NCBI RefSeq assembly: GCF_000717475.1 | Contig: NZ_JPIK01000005.1 | Coordinates: 228,809 to 292,808, forward strand | Source: Desulfonatronum thiodismutans | GTDB lineage: Bacteria > Desulfobacterota > Desulfovibrionia > Desulfovibrionales > Desulfonatronaceae | DNA length: 64,000 nt | Direction: 5' to 3' | Shown here: positions 44,521 through 53,660 of the stretch, piece by piece | Numbering within the stretch: the stretch's first letter is position 1 | Layout of the letters: the number at the start of each line of letters is the position of its first letter | Translations under genes and position numbers: made by a program | Notes under the pieces: generated by a model | The model's input: the letters and a program-made list of their open reading frames with translations, nothing else | Told to the model about the DNA's origin: nothing | Database searches by the model: none

Positions 44521-44597
44521 GGACGATGCCTTTCGCTGGTTCTCGTCGGATATTCGAGGTTGTTGCCGCGGGTTCGATATTCATGTTCGTAATGGAA

Positions 44598-44631
44598 CGC
44601 GTCCGGGTTCCATCCGCCCTTTTCGGACGCG
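44598..44631 (-). terminator. possible weak terminator downstream of cheY
   Basis: CGCGTCCG and CGGACGCG (8 bp) pair across 18 bases, about 60 bases after the cheY stop. No T-tract follows on the minus strand, so it may be only an attenuating or RNA-stability hairpin between cheY and fliL. Confidence 0.35.
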
Positions 44632-44692
44632 CCATATCAGCGAAGAGGAGCACGTAGCGCGGTGGGCCGTCAAGGAAATGGAAAACGGGATG

Positions 44693-45073
44693 TCATGCGA
44701 AAATCTTGTCAATCTTCTGACCGAGGGTCTCCGGGGTGAACGGTTTGACGATATAGTTGGAAACTTTGGCCTGGACCGCTTCTATGATGTTCTCCTGAAG
44801 ACCCTCGGCGGTGACCATCAGAAAGGGGACGTCGGCGTATTCCTCGCTGGCCCGGACTTTGCGCAACAGTTCGATTCCTGTCATTTTGGGCATGTTCCAG
44901 TCGGAAATCACGAAGTCGATCCGTTCCTTGTTCAAGACCTCCCAGGCCGTGGTTCCATCGTCGGCCTCGACGATGTTCGTGAATCCCAACTGACGCAGAA
45001 TGTTCTTGATGATCCGCCGCATCGTCGAGAAGTCGTCGACGACGAGAACGCGCATGCTTTTGTCGTAACTCAT
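44693..45073 (-). CDS. cheY: chemotaxis response regulator CheY
   Basis: A 126-residue single receiver domain. Residues Asp13-Asp14, phospho-acceptor Asp58 (VISDWNMPKMTG), Thr88 and Lys110 (NYIVKPF) are all in place. The FSTMRRIIKN helix and the C-terminal TLGQKIDKIF are those of CheY rather than of a DNA-binding regulator. The gene starts in a TGATG overlap with fliA. Confidence 0.95.
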   Translation of the reverse strand: MSYDKSMRVLVVDDFSTMRRIIKNILRQLGFTNIVEADDGTTAWEVLNKERIDFVISDWNMPKMTGIELLRKVRASEEYADVPFLMVTAEGLQENIIEAVQAKVSNYIVKPFTPETLGQKIDKIFA

Positions 45074-45888
45074 CAGGCTTGTCTCCTTGTTTTCTTTTGG
45101 TGATGGCTGGATGTTTGGAGCTTGGCGAACTTATCCCGGAGTTTGCCCAGGGCCTGGGAGTGCAGTTGGGACACCCGGCCCTCGGTAATGTTCATCACCA
45201 GGGCCGTCTCCCGCATGTTCAACTCGTCGGCGTAGTACAGGGAAAGGACCATCTGCTCCCTAGAGGTCAATCCATCGATAAGTTCCGCAAGTTTGTCAAT
45301 CAGTTGTTGGTGCAGGGTATGGGAGAAGGGGTCGTTTTTCGTGGTACTCGTGGAACGAAGGAAATGGTCCTCCAGGCCGTCCAGGCTGATACAGACTTGA
45401 TTTTGCAGAGCTTCCAGGCCTTCCTGGATTTCCTTGGCGTTCAGGCCGGTCATGGCTTGGAGTTCTTCGGCGGTGGGGACGCGACCGGAGTGTTGTTCCA
45501 CCTTACGCATGCTTTCTTCCAAGAGCCGGACCCGTTGGCGCAACCCGCGGGTGAACCAGTCCATGCGCCGGAGCTCATCCAGCATGGCCCCCTTGATTCT
45601 GTTTTCAGCGTAGGTCTCGAACTTGATTCCCATGCCCACCTGGAATTTTTCCAGGGATTCTATCAGGCCGAGGCTGCCGGCGCTGAGCAGTTCTCCCAGC
45701 TCGATATGCTGAGGGAGCTTGGCCTTCATGCGCAGGGCGATAATTTTTATCTTCGGGGCATAGTGCGCGACAATGGCTCCTCGGACCGCGGGGTCGGCGG
45801 TGCTCCACGCCAACTGACCGTCTTCGAAGCATTGCCAGTGGTCAGGTGTTGAAGAGGAGTTTTTTCCAGAAGAATTTGATATTGCCAT
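45073..45888 (-). CDS. fliA: RNA polymerase sigma28 factor FliA
   Basis: A 271-residue flagellar sigma factor. Region 2 has ELLSAGSLGLIESLEKFQ and FETYAENRIKGAMLDELRRMDWF; region 3 has VPTAEELQAMTGLNAKEIQ; region 4 has LTSREQMVLSLYYADELNMRETA and the recognition helix near GRVSQLHSQALGKLRD. The start overlaps flhG by 47 bases and lacks a clear ribosome site, so the exact N-terminus is open to doubt. Its cognate promoter sequence appears at 2,507-2,533 ahead of flgM. Confidence 0.94.
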   Translation of the reverse strand: MAISNSSGKNSSSTPDHWQCFEDGQLAWSTADPAVRGAIVAHYAPKIKIIALRMKAKLPQHIELGELLSAGSLGLIESLEKFQVGMGIKFETYAENRIKGAMLDELRRMDWFTRGLRQRVRLLEESMRKVEQHSGRVPTAEELQAMTGLNAKEIQEGLEALQNQVCISLDGLEDHFLRSTSTTKNDPFSHTLHQQLIDKLAELIDGLTSREQMVLSLYYADELNMRETALVMNITEGRVSQLHSQALGKLRDKFAKLQTSSHHQKKTRRQA

Positions 45889-46666
45889 CGGTTTTGGCTG
45901 TTTGCGGCCAGGCCAGAATATTTTCGGCGATTTTTCTCACGGCCTGGGCCGCAGCCGAGGATGGAACTTCGTGGCAAAACGGCACCTGGCGGGTAACGGA
46001 TTGCCTGACGACCGGGTCCTGGGGCAGCGAACCGATCAGGTCCAAGGAAACGCCGTCCAGGAATTTGTCGCAAGCCGCGGCCAGTCGCTGGAAGGTCTGC
46101 TTGGCCTGTTTCGGGTCAGCGGCCATGTTCACGACCACTCGGAATCTGTGTACGCCGTGTTTGTTGTGCAGAACCTTGATCGTCGCATAGGCATCGGTCA
46201 AGGCCGTGGGTTCCGGGGTCAGAATCAGAATCCGTTCCTGTACGGCCAGATTGAAGTACATGACATTATCCCCGATCCCGGCTCCGGTGTCCACAATCAG
46301 GATGTCCGTTTCCTGGCCCAAGGGTTCCAAAGCCTCGATCAGTTCCAGCTTTTGGCCCGTGGACAGTTTGAGCATTTCCGGCACGCCGGAGGACGCCGGG
46401 AGAATGGAAAAGCCGTACTCCGTCCGAACCAGCACCTGGTCAAGTTTCTTTTCATCGTAAACGAGGTGGAAGATGTTGTATTCCGGGGCCAGGCCCAACA
46501 GAATATCCACGTTGGCCAGCCCCAGATCCGCATCCATCAACAGGACTCGCTTGCCCATCCGTTGGAGGGAGTAGGCCAAGTTCACGGAGAGGTTGGTCTT
46601 GCCCACTCCGCCTTTGCCGGAAGTTACGGAGAGAACTAGGGGGTTGTGCTCGTTCGTGCGCGTCAT
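45842..46666 (-). CDS. flhG: MinD-like ATPase FlhG (FleN/YlxH)
   Basis: A 274-residue deviant-Walker ATPase that regulates flagellar number. It begins with GAGG upstream of the ATG, has SVTSGKGGVGKTNLSVNLA (P-loop), LLMDADLGLANVDILLGL and LIVDTGAGIGDNVMYF (switch regions). The short C-terminal helix (SSAAAQAVRKIAENILAW) fits the membrane-targeting end. Next to flhF, as in Vibrio and other polar flagellates. Confidence 0.94.
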   Translation of the reverse strand: MTRTNEHNPLVLSVTSGKGGVGKTNLSVNLAYSLQRMGKRVLLMDADLGLANVDILLGLAPEYNIFHLVYDEKKLDQVLVRTEYGFSILPASSGVPEMLKLSTGQKLELIEALEPLGQETDILIVDTGAGIGDNVMYFNLAVQERILILTPEPTALTDAYATIKVLHNKHGVHRFRVVVNMAADPKQAKQTFQRLAAACDKFLDGVSLDLIGSLPQDPVVRQSVTRQVPFCHEVPSSAAAQAVRKIAENILAWPQTAKTDGNIKFFWKKLLFNT

Positions 46667-46696
46667 GGTTTCCTCGCGAATACGTGAAGTTCGTCG

Positions 46697-47794
46697 TCAG
46701 TGCAAAGGTCTTTCCGGCCCGCCCCCGAGGGGCGTGGGCAGACGGTGGGTGAAGACCAGTTTCCAGAGGTTCTGGTGATCCGCCGCGGCCAAGCTGGAAC
46801 TCAGCGAAGTGCCGTAGGACAAGGCTGATACGGGGAGTCGGGTGGAATAGCCGATGTTCACTAGAGAGCCGTAGCTTTCCGCCTCGTCCAGCTTGGTCCA
46901 GATCAGGCTGGACAAGGCCGGGACCTGAAATTTTTCTATGAACCGCTGGAGGATCGTGTTGGAGTAATGAGGGCTGAGGACCAAATGTACGGCGCAGTTG
47001 CCCTTCAGGGAGATTTCCTTGTCCATCAGCCAAGCGTCAAGATGGTTTCCCGCCGGCAGGCCGGGCAGGTCGATGAAGACCATGTCGTAGGTTTCGCGAA
47101 GCAGGCGTCGCCAATCTTCGGGCGAGCGCAGATCCACAAAGGGAAATTCTCCCAACTCCGCGTAATGTTGCAGCAACAAACGCCCCTTGCCATGATGCTG
47201 GTCCGCGTTGGCCAGGGCGATCCTGCGGTTGGGAAATTCCCGGCGCAGGTTCAGGGCCAAGCGTAACAGCGACGAGGTTTTGCCTGAACCGTGCGGGCCG
47301 ACGAAGGCGTGCAGCTTTTCCGGCCAGTGCCGCCCGGTCCAAGGTTTGACGGCCACAATGGACCGCAGTTCCTCCAGGATGGATTTCTCCGGCGCGTTTT
47401 TCATCGTCCGCCACAGATGCATGGCCACCTCGGGCAGGACTTCCTCCCGTTCCAGATACTCCAGCGCTTGGCGCTGGCGTGGAGAGAGGAGGTTGTAGTC
47501 CGCCTGAGGCTTGAGGACGCTGAACAAGTGCTCCTTGAGGCAGGTCCACTCCTGGTGCATCTGTTTCCAGCCCGGATAGGTCCCCCCCAAAGGGGCCGCG
47601 ATATCCGGATGCTCAGGATTTGCAAGCCGGTTTCCTCCGGACGGCGGCTCCAGGGCGGCCATGATTTCGCAGCAGGATCGACCATTCTCCGTTCCGTTCT
47701 GGGTGCTGAGAATGACCGCGTCCGGCCCAAGTTCGGCGCGGATTTGCTTGAGCACGGTCCGGGTGTCCGGTCCGCGAAAGGTCTTAACCTGCAT
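46697..47794 (-). CDS. flhF: SRP-type GTPase FlhF
   Basis: A 365-residue SRP-family GTPase that helps fix the position of the flagellum. The N-terminal B-domain start MQVKTFRGPDTRTVLKQIRAELGPDAVILST is typical. The P-loop is GPHGSGKTSS (about 166-175) and the G4 motif TKLDEAESYGSLVN (about 300-313). Where SRP GTPases have DTAGR, this protein has IDLPGLPAG (about 241-249), a notable change in the G3 region. The gene overlaps the flhA 3' end by 11 bases. Confidence 0.9.
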   Translation of the reverse strand: MQVKTFRGPDTRTVLKQIRAELGPDAVILSTQNGTENGRSCCEIMAALEPPSGGNRLANPEHPDIAAPLGGTYPGWKQMHQEWTCLKEHLFSVLKPQADYNLLSPRQRQALEYLEREEVLPEVAMHLWRTMKNAPEKSILEELRSIVAVKPWTGRHWPEKLHAFVGPHGSGKTSSLLRLALNLRREFPNRRIALANADQHHGKGRLLLQHYAELGEFPFVDLRSPEDWRRLLRETYDMVFIDLPGLPAGNHLDAWLMDKEISLKGNCAVHLVLSPHYSNTILQRFIEKFQVPALSSLIWTKLDEAESYGSLVNIGYSTRLPVSALSYGTSLSSSLAAADHQNLWKLVFTHRLPTPLGGGPERPLH

Positions 47795-49889
47795 TGGCCA
47801 TCCTCACCGTTGCCGCGGACTGAAGGTTGATCCCCGCGGGAATTTCGGCCTGGGAAATGATGGGCAGCGTGGGAATGAAGCGGGTGATAAGCTGGGCGAG
47901 ATGCGAACGCAGGCTGGGCGTGGTCAGCACTACGGGTTGGCCCTCGGCGACCATGGCCTTTTCCATGGCCGACTGGAGCCCCTGGATCAGCTTCTGGCCA
48001 TTGCCGGGGTCGATGTTCAGGTAGGTTCCCTGTTCGGCCTTGCGCAGGTTTTCCTGAAGCAGGCGCTCCCAGTCCTGGTCCAGAATGATCACCGCGAGAT
48101 TGTTTCCTCCGGCCAAGTAGGGCTTGACAATGGTCCGGGCCATGCGTCCGCGAACGTATTCCGTGAGCAGGTCCGGGTCCTTGATGGATGGCCCGAAGTC
48201 GGCCAGGGTTTCCACAATGGTCAGCATGTCCCGGATGGAAACCTGCTCGCGGACCAGGTTCTGCAACACCCGTTGCACGGTCCCCAGAGACATGATCCCT
48301 GGTACCAGTTCTTCCACTGCCTTGGGAGCGCGTTTGGCCAGGTTGTCCAAAAGGGACTGAATTTCCTGACGGCCCAGGAACTCGTGCAGGTTGCGGCGGA
48401 AGACCTCGGTGACGTGGGTGGCGATAACCGTGGACGGGTCCACGACGGTGTAGCCGGCGAGCATGGCCTCGTCCTTTTGTTTGTCCGGTATCCACAGGGC
48501 CGGCAGGTTGAAGGCCGGTTCCCGGGTTTCCACGCCCTGGATGCGATGCTTGGCGTCGCCGGGATCCATGGCCAGGAAGTGGTCGATGAGAATTTCCGCT
48601 GACGCCACTTGGTTGCCCTTGATCATGACCACGTACTGGCCGGGCTTGAGCTGCAAGTTGTCGCGCAGATGCAGCGAGGGAATGATCACGCCCATATCCA
48701 GGGCGAATTGGCGGCGGATGGAGCGGATGCGGGCCAACAGGTTGCCGTTCTGGTCCTCGTCCACCAGGGGGATCAAGCCGTAGCCCACTTCCAGCTCCAG
48801 AGCGTCCAGGGGCAGTAATGCCTGAACTTCTTCCGGAGTGTCCAGGCTGGGGGTTGGCTTTTTTTGCGCTTCTTCCGCGGCTTGACCGGATTCGGCTTGG
48901 ATTCTTCCGGCGACAACGGAGATGCCGTAGGTCATGCCCGCGAAAAGCAGGAACATCAGCGTCGGCATGCCCGGGACCAGCCCCAGGACCAGGAGGATCG
49001 CGGCGACCAGGCGCAAGGCCTTGGAGTGCAAGGTCAACTGGCCGATGAACTCCTGGCCCATGTCCGCTTCCGCGGCGGCCCGGCTGACGATGATACCGGC
49101 GGAGGTGGAGATGATCAGTGAAGGAATCTGGGCGACCAGGCCGTCGCCGATGGTCAGGATAGTAAAGGTGGCCGCGGCGTCGCCCCAGGCCATGCCGTGC
49201 TGGAAGACGCCGATGAACAGACCACCGACGATGTTGACGGCGGTGATGATCATGCCGGCTTTGACGTCCCCGGAGACAAACTTGGCCGCGCCGTCCATGG
49301 CCCCGTAAAAATCCGCTTCCTTGCGAATTTTTTCCCGGGATCGCTTGGCCTCGTTCTCGTCGATCAGGCCGGCGTTTAAATCCGCCTCGATGGCCATCTG
49401 TTTACCGGGCATGGCGTCCAGGGTGAACCGGGCCGCGACTTCGGCGATGCGCGTGGTACCGGTGGTGATGACCATTTTGTTCAGAATAAAGATGACCAGA
49501 AAGATAATTACACCGATGACGTAGTTTCCGCCGACCACAAATTGGCCGAAGGCTTCAATGACCTTGCCGGCTGCGCCGGGGCCCTGGTCGCCGTTGAGCA
49601 GAATCAGGCGGGTGGAGGCCACGTTCAGGGCCAGTCGGAGCAACGTGGTAACCAGGAGCAGGGAGGGGAAAATCGAAAATTCCAGGGGAGAGCGCATGTA
49701 CATGGCCGAAAGCAGCACCACGAATCCCAGGGAAATGCTCAGGGTGAGCATGGCATCCAGGATGATCGTGGGCATCGGGATGAGCATCACAAACAGGATG
49801 GTCACCACGCCCCCGGCCAGGAAGATGTTCCCGTATCCGGAGAAACGGGAGTAATCGATGTTGGTAAGATTTATCGCGGCTTGGGCCAT
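47784..49889 (-). CDS. flhA: flagellar export gate protein FlhA
   Basis: A 701-residue FlhA. The N-terminal third has eight predicted membrane helices with PTIILDAMLTLSISLGFVVLL, the FHIPEP-region counterpart TRLILLNGDQGPGAAGKVIEAFGQFVVGGNYVIG, and AIEADLNAGLIDENEAKRSR. The cytoplasmic half (from about 330) forms the docking platform for chaperone-substrate complexes. Lies between flhB and flhF with a 97-base gap upstream. Confidence 0.97.
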   Translation of the reverse strand: MAQAAINLTNIDYSRFSGYGNIFLAGGVVTILFVMLIPMPTIILDAMLTLSISLGFVVLLSAMYMRSPLEFSIFPSLLLVTTLLRLALNVASTRLILLNGDQGPGAAGKVIEAFGQFVVGGNYVIGVIIFLVIFILNKMVITTGTTRIAEVAARFTLDAMPGKQMAIEADLNAGLIDENEAKRSREKIRKEADFYGAMDGAAKFVSGDVKAGMIITAVNIVGGLFIGVFQHGMAWGDAAATFTILTIGDGLVAQIPSLIISTSAGIIVSRAAAEADMGQEFIGQLTLHSKALRLVAAILLVLGLVPGMPTLMFLLFAGMTYGISVVAGRIQAESGQAAEEAQKKPTPSLDTPEEVQALLPLDALELEVGYGLIPLVDEDQNGNLLARIRSIRRQFALDMGVIIPSLHLRDNLQLKPGQYVVMIKGNQVASAEILIDHFLAMDPGDAKHRIQGVETREPAFNLPALWIPDKQKDEAMLAGYTVVDPSTVIATHVTEVFRRNLHEFLGRQEIQSLLDNLAKRAPKAVEELVPGIMSLGTVQRVLQNLVREQVSIRDMLTIVETLADFGPSIKDPDLLTEYVRGRMARTIVKPYLAGGNNLAVIILDQDWERLLQENLRKAEQGTYLNIDPGNGQKLIQGLQSAMEKAMVAEGQPVVLTTPSLRSHLAQLITRFIPTLPIISQAEIPAGINLQSAATVRMANAG

Positions 49890-49986
49890 GGATTTGACGC
49901 TCGTATTGGCTAGGCTGAAGAAACTATTTCAGATGATGTTTCATGGAGTTACGTTCGTTTTTCCTGTCGGCTGGCCATGGACTCGA

Positions 49987-51054
49987 TTACCTGCGACGGA
50001 ATTTTGGCAATTGGGCCAGGATGGAGGCCACGGCCTGGAACAGCTCCTCGGGAATCGCCTCGCCCACATCAACGCTTTTATACAAGGCCTGTGCCAGGGG
50101 CTTGTTCTCCCGGATCGGGATGTTGTGTTCCTGAGCGATGTCTCGGATTTTCGCGGCCATGAAGTCCGCCCCCTTGGCCAGGACCATGGGCGACGGGGCC
50201 TCCAGCGGATTGTAGCGCAGGGCGATGGCCAAATGGGTCGGGTTGGTGATGACCACGTCGGCTTTGGGCACGCTCTCCATCATCCGCTTTTGCATCACGG
50301 CCATCATTTTTTGACGCTGCTTGTTCTTGATGGCTTGATCGCCTTCGGCCTGCTTCCGTTCGTCCTTGACCTCGTCCTTGGTCATTTTCAGGTTTTCCTC
50401 GTAATCCCAGCGGGTGTAGACCAAATCCGCGATGGCGATGATCAGCATGGGCACCAGAGCGTACACAACCATTTTTGCGCCGGTGATCAGCATGTAGCTG
50501 GCTACGGTCAGCGCGTCCTGGTAGAAGAGGGGAATGAAATTCGGGGCTTCCATTCTTAGTACAAGGTAAGCCGCGAACCCCACGACAATGACCATGAACA
50601 GGCTGCGGAGCAGGCGGACCACGGTCTGGGTGCTGATGAACAATCGTTGAAGCCCGGCAACGATGTTCAGTTTTTTCCATAAGTTGGACAGCTCGAAAAC
50701 TTTCAGGGTCCAAAGGTGGCCGACTTGTAGACGTACGGTCAGAAACGCGACCAGCGCGCAGGTGAACATTACCGGCAGGACCATCACCGCGATACGCCAG
50801 GAGACCGTCTGGAAGAGCAGATAGACGGTTTCCGGGGTAAATTCGGTGAGCAGGTTGTCGCTGAACGTCCAGACGAAGAGCCCGTGCATCTGGTTGACCA
50901 TGACCTGGATCATGAACAGCAGGGCGAGAAAGCCACCTAACAGCACCGTGACCTTGGGCAACTCCTGGCTTTTGGGAACATTGCCCTTTTCCCGCGCTTT
51001 GTCGCGTTGTTTGGGGGTGGCTTCTTCGGTTCTACTCGGATCGCTCTGGGGCAT
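49987..51054 (-). CDS. flhB: flagellar export switch protein FlhB
   Basis: A 355-residue FlhB. The N-terminal RTEEATPKQRDKAREKG is family-typical; four membrane helices follow. The autocleavage site NPTH is intact at residues 271-274, inside VVITNPTHLAIALRY, and DFMAAKIRDIAQEHNIPI and ENKPLAQALYKSVDVGEAIP complete the C-terminal domain. Self-cleavage switches export from rod/hook to filament substrates. The start has GGAGG eight bases upstream. Confidence 0.97.
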   Translation of the reverse strand: MPQSDPSRTEEATPKQRDKAREKGNVPKSQELPKVTVLLGGFLALLFMIQVMVNQMHGLFVWTFSDNLLTEFTPETVYLLFQTVSWRIAVMVLPVMFTCALVAFLTVRLQVGHLWTLKVFELSNLWKKLNIVAGLQRLFISTQTVVRLLRSLFMVIVVGFAAYLVLRMEAPNFIPLFYQDALTVASYMLITGAKMVVYALVPMLIIAIADLVYTRWDYEENLKMTKDEVKDERKQAEGDQAIKNKQRQKMMAVMQKRMMESVPKADVVITNPTHLAIALRYNPLEAPSPMVLAKGADFMAAKIRDIAQEHNIPIRENKPLAQALYKSVDVGEAIPEELFQAVASILAQLPKFRRR

Positions 51055-51113
51055 GGTTCGGCCTCCAGCTCCTTCTATTCTTGCCCGTGCATGAGGCTAG
51101 TGTCCGTAATCGC

Positions 51114-51893
51114 TCAGCGTCCGCTGAGCATAATGCCCTGGAACATGGAGCCAAGCATCAGGATGAAGTCCTGCACGTAGAGCCCCATGATCGTGAACAT
51201 GGTGCCAAGAAACAAGAATCCCACGGCGATTTTCAGGGGAAAGCCGACGAAGATCACGTTCATCTGGGGCGCGGCCTTGGCCACCAGGGCCAGGGCCAGG
51301 TCGATCAGGAACAGGGCCACCATCACCGGGCTGGCGATTTTGACCGCCAGGATGAATATCTGGCTGGAAAAACGGATCATCTGGTCGGATAAGTCCGGTG
51401 TGAGCAGCAGCCCGCCCGGAGGGACCAGACTGAAACTGTGGGTCAGGGCGTGGAGCAGATGCAGGTGCCCGTTGAGGCTCAGAAAAATGAGCAGGGAGGT
51501 CATGTAGAGGAAGTGGGCGGTCACGGCCATGCTGACCCCGGAACTGGGGTCCACGACACTGACCATGGCAAAGCCCATCTGAAAACCGACCAACTGCCCG
51601 CCGGTCTGGATGGCGGCGAAGAGCACCCTGACGATCAGCCCCAGAGCCAGCCCCAGGATCAGTTCGCCCAGGATCATCAAGGCGATCATGATGGGGTGGG
51701 CCGGGAAATAGTCCGCGGAAAAGGCCAAGTGCGGCCACAGCCCCAGGGCCAGGACCAGACACAAGGCCGCCTTGGCCGGCAGGGGGATGTTCTCCCCGCC
51801 GAAGAACGGCAGCATGAAGACGATCAGACTGATTCGGAACAGCGTCAGAAAAAAGCTGAGATAAATCCTGGGATCAAAAGAGAACAGGTCCAT
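51114..51893 (-). CDS. fliR: flagellar export gate protein FliR
   Basis: A 259-residue polytopic membrane protein of the FliP-FliQ-FliR core. Family marks are FRISLIVFMLPFFGGENIPLPAK, GELILGLALGLIVRVLFAAIQTGGQLVGFQMGFAMVSVVDPSSG and GLYVQDFILMLGSMF near the end. It is the first gene of the leftward export/regulatory operon. The 430-base gap upstream separates it from the tmc operon. Confidence 0.95.
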   Translation of the reverse strand: MDLFSFDPRIYLSFFLTLFRISLIVFMLPFFGGENIPLPAKAALCLVLALGLWPHLAFSADYFPAHPIMIALMILGELILGLALGLIVRVLFAAIQTGGQLVGFQMGFAMVSVVDPSSGVSMAVTAHFLYMTSLLIFLSLNGHLHLLHALTHSFSLVPPGGLLLTPDLSDQMIRFSSQIFILAVKIASPVMVALFLIDLALALVAKAAPQMNVIFVGFPLKIAVGFLFLGTMFTIMGLYVQDFILMLGSMFQGIMLSGR

Positions 51894-52322
51894 TGCCGGA
51901 GCAAAGCAAGTTTTGGACCATCGATCCGCCTTGCTCTGTACGAGCCGGTGAAACGGCGCCTCTTTAATAGGCGGGCTTGGCGAATCGGTTCAGTTTTTTT
52001 GAAGCAAGCTGAAATCAACCACGTCCTGGATGCTTCGGGAGCGCCCATCAAATAGACGAAGGTGATTACGAAACAAAAGGAGTGTCCTGAAAATGTTTCG
52101 AATTTTGAATAAGCCGTCGATAAGTTGAAGATAGTCTCGCGCGAGCTAGTAAGCGTTGGTTCGTAGGCTTGGGTTGGCAGACAAGCTTTCCCGAAGAGAT
52201 TTTGTCAACACGAAAGGCCCGGCAAGTATCTGCTTGCCGGGCCTTTCGTGTTTATGGCCGCTCGTGAAGGTTTGTCTGGAACCTCGCTCAGTGCGACGAT
52301 TTCAATGAACCATCACGCCTCC
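51894..52322. other. intergenic gap between fliR and tmcB
   Basis: No gene is evident. It holds a 19-bp perfect hairpin at 52,208-52,251 (downstream of tmcB). On the minus strand TTGACA occurs at 52,208-52,203 without a convincing -10 box at the right distance. I found no sigma28 or sigma54 match for the fliR operon. Confidence 0.6.
52208..52251 (-). terminator. strong hairpin terminator of the tmc operon
   Basis: ACACGAAAGGCCCGGCAAG pairs perfectly with CTTGCCGGGCCTTTCGTGT, giving a 19-bp stem with a six-base loop, about 70 bases after the tmcB stop on the minus strand. T-rich sequence forms part of the stem. It may act in both directions. Confidence 0.8.
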
Positions 52323-53642
52323 TCACGCCTCCGGGCGTTCCATGCACTGGTAGATGATGTCCCCCAGGAACTTGATCTCCATGCCCAGCTCGTACTTGTG
52401 CACCGTGTCGTCCAGGCCGCCGTGGCAGTTGTGGCAAGGGGCGATGATGGTCTTGACGCCGGTGGCTCGGAGCTGATCCGCCTTGGCTTTGCAGGCCGCG
52501 ACCCGGGCGTTCTTGAAGGGCGGGCCGCAGTTGATCACCCCGCCGCCGGCGGAGCAACACAGGTTGTGTTCCCGGTTGGAGGCCGTCTCCACGATCTCGC
52601 CGTCCACCAGGATGCGGATCACTTCCCGAAGTTTATCGCCCAGACCGCGGCCGCGGACGATGTTGCAGGGGTCCTGGAGGGTGACCGGGCCGGGGTATTT
52701 GGAGACCAGCTTGATCTTGCCCTGGGTCAGCAGTTCCCAGAAAAACTCCACGGAGTGGACCACGGGCACGGGGTAGTGCTTCCAACCGGCCCAGCGGTTG
52801 CCCACGTCGTAGATCGAGCGAAAGGCGTGGCCACATTCGCCCATGACGATCCGCTTGACCTTCAGCTTCTGGGCGGATTCGAAGTGCTTACGCTTCAGCC
52901 GACCCATCATCTCAAAGTCGCCGGTGAACATGCACATGTCCGAGTTGTCCCAGCCCGGCTCGGCGGGCATGGTCCAGTCGATCTTAGCCGTGTGCAGGAT
53001 GGCCGCGGCCTGGTAAATGAGCTGGGTTCGGAACTTCGGCTCCGGAGCGATGACCGAGTAGTAGACGTCCGCGCCTTCCTTATCCAGGGGGATCCGCAAA
53101 TCCGGGAATTCGTCACGGGCTTCTTCTTCCTGCCACTGCAGGGTGTCGGTCCACTCATCGTCCTTGACCCACATCTGGTTGAAGGTGGCGGAGTGGCTGT
53201 GTGCCGTGTCCTGAATGTACTGCGGAGTAACCCCCAGCTTGTGACAGATGCGGCGCATGGTGATCATCATGTAGGCCGTGTCGATGCCCACGGGACAGAA
53301 ATGGACGCAACGCCGACACAGGTTGCACTCCGAATAGGCGATCTGAGCCATGTTATAGATCTGGTCCGGGCTGACCCGCCCTCCATTGGCCAGTAGCGTG
53401 CCGATGGTCTGTTTGACCTTGGCCGCCGGAGCGTAGGTTGGGTCCTTGTCGTGGGAGAGGTAGAAGTGGCAGGCCTCGGTACACATCCCGCAGCGCAGGC
53501 AGATTTCTGCGTAGGCCTTGAGCCGCGCCCCGGTCTCTCCCTGAAAAACCGCGTTGACGGTTTTCTGGATTTTGTCCTCGGTCAGACGGGAAACCCCTTC
53601 GCGGAGTCCCACGTCCTCGATCAGTCTGTCTTGAATGCCCAT
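52323..53642 (-). CDS. tmcB: Tmc complex Fe-S subunit TmcB (HdrD/CCG-type)
   Basis: A 439-residue cytoplasmic-facing iron-sulfur subunit. Two ferredoxin-type clusters are bound by Cys48-51-54-58 (CLRCGMCTEACHF) and Cys106-109-112-116 (CNLCRRCVHFCPVGI). The rest has the two CCG-like cysteine domains of heterodisulfide reductase subunit D (CGHAF...DPCNIVRG and CCSAGGGVINCGP...CHNCHGG). In Desulfovibrio the Tmc complex accepts electrons from type II cytochrome c3 and passes them through the membrane to this side. In this genome the subunit is the last of the four. Confidence 0.93.
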   Translation of the reverse strand: MGIQDRLIEDVGLREGVSRLTEDKIQKTVNAVFQGETGARLKAYAEICLRCGMCTEACHFYLSHDKDPTYAPAAKVKQTIGTLLANGGRVSPDQIYNMAQIAYSECNLCRRCVHFCPVGIDTAYMMITMRRICHKLGVTPQYIQDTAHSHSATFNQMWVKDDEWTDTLQWQEEEARDEFPDLRIPLDKEGADVYYSVIAPEPKFRTQLIYQAAAILHTAKIDWTMPAEPGWDNSDMCMFTGDFEMMGRLKRKHFESAQKLKVKRIVMGECGHAFRSIYDVGNRWAGWKHYPVPVVHSVEFFWELLTQGKIKLVSKYPGPVTLQDPCNIVRGRGLGDKLREVIRILVDGEIVETASNREHNLCCSAGGGVINCGPPFKNARVAACKAKADQLRATGVKTIIAPCHNCHGGLDDTVHKYELGMEIKFLGDIIYQCMERPEA

Positions 53643-53660
53643 ATGTTTCTCCTTGTGGTC

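Noticed and set aside
52203-52208. TTGACA as -35 box for the fliR operon
   Set aside because: No -10 box was found at 16-18 bases, and the sequence overlaps the tmcB terminator hairpin.
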